Positions 46,552 through 54,588 of a DNA stretch of 64,000 nucleotides are shown here, piece after piece. The notes beneath the pieces were generated by a model. It saw only the letters and a list, made by a program, of their open reading frames with translations. It had not been told where the DNA came from and did no database searches. The translations under genes and the position numbers were made by a program. The DNA is from Olivibacter oleidegradans (GTDB taxonomy: Bacteria; Bacteroidota; Bacteroidia; Sphingobacteriales; Sphingobacteriaceae): contig NZ_JBHLWO010000001.1 of NCBI RefSeq assembly GCF_042432805.1, positions 558,001-622,000 on the forward strand, in the 5' to 3' direction. Numbering within the stretch: the stretch's first letter is position 1; each line of letters begins with the position of its first letter.

Positions 46552-48249
46552 ATGGGAAAATTTGCACAAATTGATTACATCATATTTCTCGTCTATTTTG
46601 TAGTAGTAGCGGGATATGGATATTGGATTTATCGCAAAAAAAACAATGCGAACGCCAGTAGTAAAGATTACTTTTTAGCTGAAGGATCGTTAACCTGGTG
46701 GGCAATTGGCGCTTCGCTTATCGCCTCCAATATATCGGCAGAGCAATTCATCGGTATGAGCGGCAATGGATTTACCGTCGGGGTTGCTGTTGCAGCCTAC
46801 GAGTGGATCGCGGCCCTGGCTCTTATTATTGTAGCCGTGTGGTTCATTCCTGTTTATCTGAAAAACAAGATTTTCACCATGCCGCAATTTTTAAATAATC
46901 GGTACAATGAAACAACCAGTCTAATCATGGCTGTATTCTGGTTGTTCCTTTATGTTTTTGTAAATCTAACGTCAATCTTATTCTTAGGAGCTTTAGCTAT
47001 TAATAATTTGGCCGGCGGTGGAAGCTTTCATACGATTGTGTTGGCTCTATCGGTCTTTGCCGTTGTAATTACCCTGGGCGGTATGCGCGTAATCGGTTTT
47101 ACGGACGTTATTCAGGTGCTGGTACTTATTATTGGTGGCGTAGCTACAACTTATGTAGCGCTTACACTTGTCAGCGAACATTTTGGTTTAGGCAAAGATG
47201 TATTGGCCGGCTTCTCGCAACTTATGAAGGATTCGCCGGAGCATTTTAAAATGATTATCGAAAAGCCGACTGCTTCGTCATCCCAGGAGGAAATTAATAA
47301 GTACCTTATGCTCCCCGGCTTAGGCATGTACTTAGCAGGGATATGGATTGTCAATCTAAATTATTGGGGTTGCAATCAATATATTACCCAACGCGCTTTG
47401 GGTGCTGATTTAAAAACCGCACGTACGGGAATTCTTTTTGCCGGATTTTTGAAGCTTTTTATGCCGGTTATCGTTATGCTTCCCGGGATCGCCGCTTATG
47501 TTCTATACAAAAATGGCGCTTTGCAGGAAGAAATGGCACCGGGCGGACATTTCAACCCTGACAATGCCTATTCGGCTATTCTAGGTTTTCTGCCTGATGG
47601 CATGAAAGGGCTATCATTAGCTGCCTTAACCGCAGCCATTGTTGCTTCGTTAGCAGGAAAGGCCAACAGTATAGCCACTATTTTCACCATGGACATCTAT
47701 AAAAAGTATATGAATAAAGATGCGTCGGAAAGAAATCTGGTCAATGTTGGAAAAATTACCGTAATCATCGCGATTGCAGCATCAATTCTCTTCACGTGGG
47801 ACGATATGCTTGGAATCGGCGGAGAGGGCGGTTTTACTTTTATTCAAAAATATACCGGTTTTATCAGTCCAGGTGTATTGGCAATGTTTTTATTAGGTAT
47901 GTTTTGGAAACGAACTACAGGAGCTGCAGCCATCGTAGGACTTATTATGGGTTTTGCTTTATCGGTAGTTTTTAACAATTACGCGCCGACGTGGTTTGGA
48001 AATGACACTTTGTTATATACGGCTTATCCAAACGGGCGCGGTGGTTATGAAATTCCTTTTCAGATTTGCATGGGCCTTTCGTTTCTGTTCACTGTTATTG
48101 CAATGATCGCTGTTAGTTTGGCAGGACCAAAAATTAATCCCAAAGCATTCGTTTTAGACACTAAAATGTTTAAAGTAGAACCTTCCGTAATGGTTATGAT
48201 TGTATTGACTTTACTATTAGTTAGTGCGCTTTACGTAAGATTCTGGTAA
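46552..48249 (+). CDS. Sodium/solute symporter (SSS family), probable L-arabinose transporter
   Basis: 565 aa with about 14 predicted helices. SSS family blocks: DYFLAEGSLTWWAIGASLIASNISAEQFIGMSG (substrate and sodium site region), WIVNLNYWGCNQYITQRALGADLKTARTG, and ALTAAIVASLAGKANSIATIFTMDIYKKY. It resembles the SglT-like sodium/sugar cotransporters. Its place after araA argues that it brings free L-arabinose across the inner membrane (inference); a galactose or other monosaccharide role is possible. Confidence 0.88.
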   Translation: MGKFAQIDYIIFLVYFVVVAGYGYWIYRKKNNANASSKDYFLAEGSLTWWAIGASLIASNISAEQFIGMSGNGFTVGVAVAAYEWIAALALIIVAVWFIPVYLKNKIFTMPQFLNNRYNETTSLIMAVFWLFLYVFVNLTSILFLGALAINNLAGGGSFHTIVLALSVFAVVITLGGMRVIGFTDVIQVLVLIIGGVATTYVALTLVSEHFGLGKDVLAGFSQLMKDSPEHFKMIIEKPTASSSQEEINKYLMLPGLGMYLAGIWIVNLNYWGCNQYITQRALGADLKTARTGILFAGFLKLFMPVIVMLPGIAAYVLYKNGALQEEMAPGGHFNPDNAYSAILGFLPDGMKGLSLAALTAAIVASLAGKANSIATIFTMDIYKKYMNKDASERNLVNVGKITVIIAIAASILFTWDDMLGIGGEGGFTFIQKYTGFISPGVLAMFLLGMFWKRTTGAAAIVGLIMGFALSVVFNNYAPTWFGNDTLLYTAYPNGRGGYEIPFQICMGLSFLFTVIAMIAVSLAGPKINPKAFVLDTKMFKVEPSVMVMIVLTLLLVSALYVRFW

Positions 48250-48258
48250 TCTCCCGAA

Positions 48259-48306
48259 AATGGGATACCTCTTATATTGCCTTTCAGTTACAAGAGGTAT
48301 CCCATT
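48259..48306 (+). terminator. Stem-loop at the end of the ara operon
   Basis: 15-bp perfect stem AATGGGATACCTCTT (48259-48273) / AAGAGGTATCCCATT (48292-48306), 10 nt after the symporter stop. No strict T-run follows, so it may act mainly as a 3' end protector. Confidence 0.6.
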
Positions 48307-48434
48307 CTATACACCTTTTAATGGAATATAACGCCACAGCCTTCGTTTTACACCTTTAAAGAAATCCTAAAAATGGGAGTCAAGCCATAACATTATCAAA
48401 ACTGCCAAGCAAAATCGATAAAATATTACTAATT

Positions 48435-48550
48435 TTATACAATAAATATTGCATAAACCAAATTTTATTTTTTACATTTGCAACCATTATTAAATAAGGA
48501 AAGATTCTTTATAACATGAATATTGCTAATATGCATATAAATATTGCTAA
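48435..48550 (+). promoter_or_regulatory. Promoter and candidate operators of the arginine cluster
   Basis: TTG at 48449-48451, 21 nt, TACATTTG at 48473-48480: a good Bacteroidota promoter. A 22-bp near-perfect palindrome TTATACAATA-AA-TATTGCATAA (48435-48456) covers the -33 element, as expected for a repressor such as ArgR (inference). Two copies of AATATTGCTAA (48519-48529 and 48540-48550) follow with a 21-nt period, two helical turns. The leader to the ATG at 48797 is about 310 nt; from 48551 on I see no further clear element in it. Confidence 0.55.
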
Positions 48551-48796
48551 GCATTCCAATCCAGGAAGTGCGCAAGTAATCCCGTGCATAAAAGCGATTG
48601 GCAACAAACTTGTTTTAAGAGTCCGACGACCCATTATGCCCCGGGCTTGATTCGAGGGCATACCCACTCCACAAAAAGTACAATAGCGAGTCCGGTTATT
48701 GTATCCATCAAAAACAATTAACAAAAAGGTAATCAAAATCAAACGGTAGAGCAAAATGTGTTTTATTGTTTTGTTCTCTTGGGTCATTCACATTCA

Positions 48797-49492
48797 ATGA
48801 ATACTTCAAATTTTGTTGTTATTCCTGCAAATGAATCGCATATCGGATATGCCGAACAGATTTGCAATGAAATGGCGGAATCTGCCAAAGCACGCGGTAC
48901 GGGTATTGCACGTCGAAAACCGGAATATATTGCTAATAAGATGCTTGAGGGAAAAGCTGTAATAGCGCTCCATAAAGATGGCACTTGGGCAGGTTTTTGT
49001 TATATCGAAACTTGGAGCCATGGTGAATATGTTGCCAATTCCGGCCTCATCGTTAATCCGGTTTTCCGAAAAGAAGGGTTAGCTAAAGCTATTAAAAAGC
49101 GGATTTTTGACTTATCGCGCGAAAAATACCCGAAGGCAAAAATCTTTGGTCTGACCACTGGTTTTGCAGTAATGAAAATCAATTCGGAGCTGGGGTATGA
49201 ACCCGTCCCCTATTCAGAGTTAACCCAAGACGAAGAATTTTGGAAAGGTTGTCAAAGTTGTGTAAATTACGATATCTTAATGAGTAAAGACCGTAAAAAT
49301 TGTATGTGCACAGCTATGTTATGGGACCCTGTGGAGAAGGAAAAAGAGCTTCGACAAAAAATTGAGCAAAAAGCGAAAGCAAAAGAACGTTTGAAACAGA
49401 TGCAAAAAAAGCACTCCTTATTAAAACGTATCGAATTAAGTTTGAGAAGAAGGAGCAAAATTATCGCTACCTTGTTTTTAGCGTACGATTAG
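48797..49492 (+). CDS. GNAT acyltransferase of the arginine cluster, probable N-acylglutamate synthase
   Basis: About 231 aa from the ATG at 48797 (MNTSNFVVIPANESHIGYAEQICNEM); the ATG at 48758 adds an unlikely 13 residues. GNAT fold with NSGLIVNPVFRKEGLAKAIKKRIFDL as acetyl-CoA binding loop, and a basic C-terminal tail (KAKERLKQMQKKH). A Cys-rich patch KDRKNCMCTAMLW is notable. Its place at the head of the arginine genes, with no argA or argJ in the row, suggests it makes N-acetyl- or N-succinyl-glutamate. The donor cannot be read from sequence; see the ArgF' entry for why succinyl is possible. Confidence 0.75.
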   Translation: MNTSNFVVIPANESHIGYAEQICNEMAESAKARGTGIARRKPEYIANKMLEGKAVIALHKDGTWAGFCYIETWSHGEYVANSGLIVNPVFRKEGLAKAIKKRIFDLSREKYPKAKIFGLTTGFAVMKINSELGYEPVPYSELTQDEEFWKGCQSCVNYDILMSKDRKNCMCTAMLWDPVEKEKELRQKIEQKAKAKERLKQMQKKHSLLKRIELSLRRRSKIIATLFLAYD

Positions 49493-49537
49493 TTGATGTA
49501 TTCGTTACTGCTTACAGTAATTACAATATAAGCTAAG

Positions 49538-49600
49538 CCTGTAAAAGACAGGTATAACCGAGTGTTAGGAGCTCATTTATGCCAATAAGAGCCTTCACTC
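49538..49600 (+). ncRNA. Possible structured leader before argG
   Basis: Two adjacent hairpins in the 180-nt gap: CCTGT-AAAAG-ACAGG (49538-49552) and a bulged stem with outer arms GAGTG (49560-49564) / CACTC (49596-49600) and inner GGAGCTC / GAGCC pairing. It may be an attenuator or an mRNA-stability element. I know no riboswitch class that fits. Confidence 0.3.
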
Positions 49601-49672
49601 ATCATATTCTATAAGATGGATTTGCCGGCGTACTGCAAGCGAGTTCATTCCGTTTAATAATAAATTATTCTA

Positions 49673-50860
49673 ATGAAAAAGAAAGTAGTATTAGCATTTA
49701 GTGGAGGATTAGACACCTCATTCTGTGCCATTTACCTATCCAAAGATATGGGCTTAGAAGTTCATTCCGTCATCGTCAATACGGGAGGATTTTCGGAAGA
49801 TGAACTTAAACAGATCGAAGCACGCGCTTATGAGCTCGGTGTTGCGTCACATGCTACAGTTGATGAAACCCAAAACTATTATAACGAAAGTATAAAGTAT
49901 CTTATCTACGGTAACGTATTAAAAAATGCAACCTATCCCTTATCGGTAAGTGCCGAGCGTGTATGCCAAGCAACTGCAATTGCAAACTATGTAAAGAAAA
50001 TCGACGCAAACTTCGTTGCCCATGGAAGTACTGGTGCAGGTAATGATCAAGTACGTTTCGATATGATCTTTAATATCCTGATTCCGGACGTAGAAATCAT
50101 AACACCTATTAGGGACTTGAAATTAAGCCGCGAATCTGAAATCGATTACTTGCATAATCATGGTGTAACCTACAGTGCCGAAAAAGCAAAATACTCGATT
50201 AATAAAGGCATTTGGGGCACTTCAGTGGGAGGAAAAGAAACCTTAACATCCCATGAAACATTACCGGAAGAAGCATGGCCCACACAAGTGACAGCAAGTG
50301 AAAGCAGAAGAATTACCATCGAATTCGAGAAAGGTGAGCCGGTAGCACTTGACGGTGAACGGCTAGGTCCGGTAAAAGTGATACAAAAATTGCAGTCGAT
50401 TGCCCAGCCATACGGAATAGGAAGAGATATACACGTAGGAGACACAATCATTGGCATCAAAGGAAGAGTCGGTTTTGAAGCGGCAGCACCGGTTGTTATT
50501 ATTAAAGCTCATCATACACTTGAAAAACACACACTTACGAAATGGCAGTTAAGTTGGAAAGATCAGTTAGCTTCTTTTTATGGTAACTGGATGCACGAGG
50601 GGCAATTTCATGATCCTATTATGAGAGATATTGAAGCCTTTTTGCAAAGCTCACAGGAAATGGTCAGTGGTCAAGTATTCGTTGAATTAAACCCGTATCG
50701 ATTTAATATAATTGGCGTGGAATCCAAGCATGATTTAATGTCCAGTAAGTTCGGAAGTTATGGAGAGATGAATAATGCATGGACTGGCGAAGATGTAAAG
50801 GGATTCTCTAAAATCTTTGGAAATCAAGTAATGATATGGCATAAGGTTAATAAGTTGTAA
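49673..50860 (+). CDS. argG: Argininosuccinate synthase
   Basis: 395 aa. N-type ATP pyrophosphatase loop AFSGGLDTSFCAIYLS at residues 7-22, HGSTGAGNDQVRFD (citrulline/aspartate site), GIWGTSVGGKETLTSHETLPEEAWP. It joins citrulline and aspartate with ATP to argininosuccinate. Near the usual length of about 400 aa. Followed at 50873 by a palindromic repeat that separates it from argC. Confidence 0.96.
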   Translation: MKKKVVLAFSGGLDTSFCAIYLSKDMGLEVHSVIVNTGGFSEDELKQIEARAYELGVASHATVDETQNYYNESIKYLIYGNVLKNATYPLSVSAERVCQATAIANYVKKIDANFVAHGSTGAGNDQVRFDMIFNILIPDVEIITPIRDLKLSRESEIDYLHNHGVTYSAEKAKYSINKGIWGTSVGGKETLTSHETLPEEAWPTQVTASESRRITIEFEKGEPVALDGERLGPVKVIQKLQSIAQPYGIGRDIHVGDTIIGIKGRVGFEAAAPVVIIKAHHTLEKHTLTKWQLSWKDQLASFYGNWMHEGQFHDPIMRDIEAFLQSSQEMVSGQVFVELNPYRFNIIGVESKHDLMSSKFGSYGEMNNAWTGEDVKGFSKIFGNQVMIWHKVNKL

Positions 50861-50872
50861 GTTTTAAGTAAT

Positions 50873-50928
50873 GAGTTATAAGTATCGAGTGAGTAAGAAA
50901 AAAACGTATAACGTATTACTTATAACTC
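50873..50928. repeat. ORF-less palindromic repeat upstream of argC
   Basis: 12-bp perfect inverted repeat GAGTTATAAGTA (50873-50884) / TACTTATAACTC (50917-50928). The right arm read in reverse extends to match the left terminal repeat of the S23 element (51922-51949) at about 26 of 28 positions. It lies 14 nt before the argC ATG. Confidence 0.7.
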
Positions 50929-50942
50929 AAAACTATTCTGAT

Positions 50943-51914
50943 ATGAATAAAATAAAAGTAGGGATTGTTGGCGGAGCCGGCTATACCGGAGGAGAGCTTT
51001 TAAGGGTTCTCATTAATCATCCTCATGTAGAAGTTGCCTTTGTCAATAGTAACAGTAACGCAGGGAACCCGGTTCATTCCGTGCATACTGATCTATTTGG
51101 CGATACAGAGCTGAAATTTACCGATGAGCTTCCCCAAAATATTGATGTCTTATTTCTGTGTGTTGGTCATGGTGCGGCCCGGAAATTTTTAGAGGCAAAC
51201 CGGATAGCCGAATCCATTCGGATAATTGATCTGAGCCAGGATTACAGATTGAAGTCAAAGGCGGAAAACTTTGTTTATGGTTTACCCGAGCTTCAACGGG
51301 ATAAAATAAAAACGGCGCAGCATATCGCGAACCCGGGCTGTTTTGCTACAGCGATTCAATTGGGCTTGCTGCCGTTGGCAGCTAAAGGACTGCTGGCTTC
51401 GGAAATACATATCAATGCAACAACCGGCTCTACCGGTGCCGGACAGAGCTTATCACCGACATCCCATTTTAGCTGGAGGAATAATAACCTTTCCGTATAT
51501 AAGGCTTTCGAGCATCAACATCTACATGAGATCGGAGAAAGTCTTATTCAACTGCAATCTTCGTTTGATCAAACAATCAATTTTGTGCCACAACGTGGTG
51601 CATTTACCCGAGGTATTTTAGCCTGTACTTATTTGGAGTCAACATTATCTATAGAGGAGGCATCAGATTTATATAGCCACTATTATGCAAGTCATCCATT
51701 TACTCACGTAAGTCCGGGCAACATCGATTTAAAACAAGTGGTGAACACGAATAAAGCACTGATTCATTTAGAGAAACATGGTACTAAATTGATGATTATC
51801 TCCATCATCGATAATCTTCTAAAAGGTGCAAGCGGACAAGCCGTACAAAACATGAATCTTCTATTCGGATTGGAGGAAACGACTGGATTGAAGCTTAAAG
51901 CCGTTGGTTTTTAA
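50943..51914 (+). CDS. argC: N-acyl-gamma-glutamyl-phosphate reductase
   Basis: 323 aa from the ATG at 50943 (MNKIKVGIVGGAGYTGGELL). The frame is open from 50871, but that extension is encoded by the palindromic repeat and would displace the Rossmann strand, so it is rejected. NADP-binding GGAGYTGGELLR, catalytic Cys in NPGCFATAIQLGLLPL, and FVPQRGAFTRGILAC are diagnostic. It reduces N-acylglutamyl phosphate to the semialdehyde. Confidence 0.95.
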   Translation: MNKIKVGIVGGAGYTGGELLRVLINHPHVEVAFVNSNSNAGNPVHSVHTDLFGDTELKFTDELPQNIDVLFLCVGHGAARKFLEANRIAESIRIIDLSQDYRLKSKAENFVYGLPELQRDKIKTAQHIANPGCFATAIQLGLLPLAAKGLLASEIHINATTGSTGAGQSLSPTSHFSWRNNNLSVYKAFEHQHLHEIGESLIQLQSSFDQTINFVPQRGAFTRGILACTYLESTLSIEEASDLYSHYYASHPFTHVSPGNIDLKQVVNTNKALIHLEKHGTKLMIISIIDNLLKGASGQAVQNMNLLFGLEETTGLKLKAVGF

Positions 51915-51921
51915 GTTATAA

Positions 51922-52342
51922 GTTATAAGTAGTATGTTATACGTTTAACTTCAAAATGCAAAATTATAAAGAATTGATTGTATGGGTAAAGTCGCATCAA
52001 ACTACTCTTAATATCTATAAAATCAGCGCGGCTTTTCCTAAAGAAGAACAATACGGTTTAACCAGTCAGTTGCGGAGGTCTACAGCTTCTATACCTGCGA
52101 ATATTGCAGAAAGATGTGGAAGGCCCTCCCAAAAAGATTTTATTCACTTTTTGAGCATTTCGTTAGGATCTGCAAACGAAACAGAATACTTTTTACTACT
52201 TGCAAATGATTTAGGCTATTTATCACAAAAAACTTTTGAATCGCTCAACGACGAAATTAATCAGATAAAAGCAATGCTCATTTCGCTCATAACAAAAATA
52301 CGTAGCACGATAGCTTAAAACGTAAAACTTAATACTCATAAC
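51922..52342 (+). mobile_element. S23 gene cassette flanked by terminal inverted repeats
   Basis: Left repeat 51922-51949 (begins GTTATAAGTAGTATG) and right repeat 52315-52342 (ends AATACTCATAAC) are inverted relative to each other with 22 of 28 identical positions. The only content is the S23-type ORF, which begins 6 nt after the left repeat and stops inside the right one; argD begins 3 nt after the element. Related repeats without an ORF are in the neighbouring gaps. No transposase is present, so movement would need help in trans. Confidence 0.5.
51956..52318 (+). CDS. Four-helix-bundle protein (S23 ribosomal protein/IVS family)
   Basis: 120 aa. The pattern is that of the S23/IVS four-helix-bundle family: start with YKELIVWVKSHQTTLNIYKISAAFPKEEQYGLTSQLRRSTASIPANIAERCGRPSQKDFIHFLSISLGS (quoted in parts: YKELIVW, FPKEEQYGLTSQLRR, SIPANIAE) and NETEYFLLLANDLGYL. 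Members occur in intervening sequences of 23S rRNA genes in spirochaetes and, scattered, in many Bacteroidota genomes; the related Avd protein binds nucleic acid in diversity-generating retroelements. Function here is unknown. It has nothing to do with arginine synthesis and looks inserted between argC and argD. Confidence 0.85.
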   Translation: MQNYKELIVWVKSHQTTLNIYKISAAFPKEEQYGLTSQLRRSTASIPANIAERCGRPSQKDFIHFLSISLGSANETEYFLLLANDLGYLSQKTFESLNDEINQIKAMLISLITKIRSTIA

Positions 52343-52345
52343 GCA

Positions 52346-53485
52346 ATGAAACTCTTTGACGTATACCCTATAAATCCCATTGAAATTGTAAAAGGAGTTG
52401 GCTCTTATGTTTATGATGCCACTGGCCGGGAATACTTAGACCTATATGGAGGACACGCAGTTATCTCCATAGGCCATAGCCATCCGCATTATATACAGCG
52501 TATAACAGATCAACTGAATAAGATAGGTTTTTACTCTAATTCGATTGAGATACCGCTTCAAAAACAACTCGCTGAGCTACTGGGCAAAGTTTCTGACAAA
52601 AAAGATTACCAGCTTTTTTTATGTAACTCCGGCGCCGAAGCTAATGAGAATGCGCTCAAATTGGCGTCTTTTTACAATGGTCGCAAAAAAGTGATCGCAT
52701 TCAAAGGCGCTTTCCACGGAAGAACATCACTAGCGGTTTCGGCAACTGACAATCCCAAGATTATCGCTCCGGTAAACGAGACGGAAAATGTTATTTTCCT
52801 TCCTTTCAATGACGAAGACGCACTTGAAAAAATCTTTGCGGAACAAGGAGAAGCGATATCTTCCGTCATTATTGAAGGAATTCAAGGCGTTGGTGGTATA
52901 CGGGTAGCCAACCACAGCTTCCTTCAGAAAATACGGAGCTTAACCGAACAGTATAATGCAATCTTTATTGCTGATTCTGTACAATGCGGCTACGGACGCT
53001 CCGGAAAATTTTACTCCCATGACCATGCAAACGTACAAGCAGATATTTATAGCATGGCCAAGGGTATGGGTAATGGCTTCCCGATAGGTGCCATTTCCAT
53101 TTCACCCAAGATTAAGCCTTGGTTTGGTGAATTAGGTACCACTTTCGGGGGGAATCATCTTGCATGCGTAGCCGCCTTAGCCGTTTTGGAGACGATGGAG
53201 AAGGAACAACTCGTGCAGAACGCATTGCAAATTGGACGCTATTTAATGAGCGAATTAAAGGGATTTGATAAAATCAAAGAAATAAGAGGTGAAGGTTTAA
53301 TGATCGGCATCGAGCTTCCGGAAGAGCTAAATCAGGTCAAGAAAGATCTATTATTTAAAAACCATATATTTACAGGAGAGGCAAAGCCTAATGTGATCCG
53401 CTTACTGCCTGCATTGAATTTAGGAAAGAAGGAGGCGGACAGGTTTTTGGAGGCATTATCGGAGAGATTAAGAAGTTATAAGTAA
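52346..53485 (+). CDS. argD: Acylornithine aminotransferase
   Basis: 379 aa, class III PLP aminotransferase. Substrate and cofactor motifs: LDLYGGHAVISIGHSHPHY, LCNSGAEANENALKLA, KVIAFKGAFHGRTSLAVS, DSVQCGYGRSGKFY and the PLP lysine in YSMAKGMGNGFPIGA. It converts N-acylglutamate semialdehyde to N-acylornithine. The last codons and the stop are written by the GTTATAAGTAA arm of a palindromic repeat (53475 onward). Confidence 0.94.
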   Translation: MKLFDVYPINPIEIVKGVGSYVYDATGREYLDLYGGHAVISIGHSHPHYIQRITDQLNKIGFYSNSIEIPLQKQLAELLGKVSDKKDYQLFLCNSGAEANENALKLASFYNGRKKVIAFKGAFHGRTSLAVSATDNPKIIAPVNETENVIFLPFNDEDALEKIFAEQGEAISSVIIEGIQGVGGIRVANHSFLQKIRSLTEQYNAIFIADSVQCGYGRSGKFYSHDHANVQADIYSMAKGMGNGFPIGAISISPKIKPWFGELGTTFGGNHLACVAALAVLETMEKEQLVQNALQIGRYLMSELKGFDKIKEIRGEGLMIGIELPEELNQVKKDLLFKNHIFTGEAKPNVIRLLPALNLGKKEADRFLEALSERLRSYK

Positions 53486-53552
53486 TAAGTTTCACGTCGT
53501 AAGTGCCTAAAGCTTAAAACGGACAACCTGTAACTTAAAACGTACAACTATT
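53475..53552. repeat. Palindrome-family repeat at the argD/argF' junction
   Basis: Left arm GTTATAAGTAATAAG... (53475-53497) matches the left repeat of the S23 cassette at about 19 of 23 positions; the reverse arm contains TTAAAACGGACAAC and TTAAAACGTACAAC words (53513-53547). The left arm overlaps the argD stop codon. No ORF inside. Confidence 0.55.
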
Positions 53553-53566
53553 AAAAAAGAGATTCA

Positions 53567-54565
53567 ATGAAGAAATTTTTTTCAGTAGCGGATGTAGATA
53601 ATTTATCAACTATTGTCAAAGAAGCATTAGCGCTTAAAGCTGCACCGAATGCTCATCGCAAATTGGGAGAACATAAGATGCTCGGACTTGTTTTCCTGAA
53701 TCCAAGTTTACGCACACGACTTAGTACACAGAAAGCTGCTATAAACTTGGGAATGGATGTTATGGTCATGAATATGGATAAGGATGGCTGGGCGCTTGAA
53801 ACCAGGGATGGCGTTGTGATGGATGGCACAACGGTTGAACATATTCGGGAGGCGGCGGCCGTAATGGGTGAATATTGTGATGTTTTGGGCTTACGTTCCT
53901 TCCCAGGCTTAAAAGATCGTAAAGAAGACTATAGCGAAGACCTTTTTAATAAATTTTCAACTTACTGCAAAAAACCCCTTGTTAGCTTAGAGAGTGCTAC
54001 ACGTCACCCGCTTCAAAGCTTAACAGATTTAATTACGATCTTAGAGCATACGCCATCCACGTCTAAAGAAGTGGACGGTAAATTTTCAACAGTTACAGCC
54101 AAGCCAAAAGTTGTTCTTACCTGGGCTCCACATGTTAAAGCATTACCGCAAGCGGTTCCCAATTCATTCTCCGAATGGATGTGTAAAGCCCAAGAGCAGG
54201 GATTGTTAGATTTTACTATTACCCATCCTGAAGGATACGAGCTCGATGAGCACTTTACAAACGGGGCTACAATCACCACCAATCAGAATGAGGCTCTAAA
54301 AAACGCTGATTTCGTCTATGTTAAGAATTGGTCGAGCTATCAAGAGTATGGCAAAATACTGGTTACAGGAAGAGAATGGATGCCCACACCCGAGAAGCTT
54401 AAAGTAACAAACCATGCAAAAGTGATGCATTGTTTGCCGGTAAGAAGGGATCTGGAATTATCATCAGCCCTACTAGACGGTCCGGACTCATTGGTTATTC
54501 AAGAGGCTGGTAATCGCGTATGGGCGGCTCAGGTTGTATTGAAAAGGATATTGGAAAATCTATAA
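53567..54565 (+). CDS. argF': N-acyl-L-ornithine transcarbamylase (acetyl/succinyl type)
   Basis: 332 aa. Carbamoyl phosphate site SLRTR (47-51) and carboxyl-group loop HCLPVRRD; the phrases NLGMDVMVMNMDKDGWALET and ATRHPLQSLTDLITI mark the Bacteroidota AOTCase/SOTCase branch, not ordinary OTCase. Position 90 (codon 53834-53836, GTT) is Val in MDGTTVEH, where Bacteroides SOTCase has Pro90 and Xanthomonas AOTCase has Glu92. From published mutagenesis of these enzymes, as I recall it, Glu favours N-acetylornithine and Pro, Ser, Val or Ala favour N-succinylornithine; so the succinyl route is predicted. Confidence 0.93.
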   Translation: MKKFFSVADVDNLSTIVKEALALKAAPNAHRKLGEHKMLGLVFLNPSLRTRLSTQKAAINLGMDVMVMNMDKDGWALETRDGVVMDGTTVEHIREAAAVMGEYCDVLGLRSFPGLKDRKEDYSEDLFNKFSTYCKKPLVSLESATRHPLQSLTDLITILEHTPSTSKEVDGKFSTVTAKPKVVLTWAPHVKALPQAVPNSFSEWMCKAQEQGLLDFTITHPEGYELDEHFTNGATITTNQNEALKNADFVYVKNWSSYQEYGKILVTGREWMPTPEKLKVTNHAKVMHCLPVRRDLELSSALLDGPDSLVIQEAGNRVWAAQVVLKRILENL

Positions 54566-54588
54566 GAGCCACTTATATAATCCCTCAT

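Noticed and set aside
48461..48479. AATTTT-N7-ACATTT at the arginine promoter as an AraR site
   Set aside because: The left half does not fit, and ACATTT is part of the TACATTTG -7 element.
50871..50942. Longer ArgC N-terminus
   Set aside because: It is encoded by the palindromic repeat and precedes the conserved first strand of the Rossmann fold.
54520..54588. Longer ArgB start overlapping argF'
   Set aside because: The family begins at MEKLNIVKIGG; the extension is argF' sequence in another frame.
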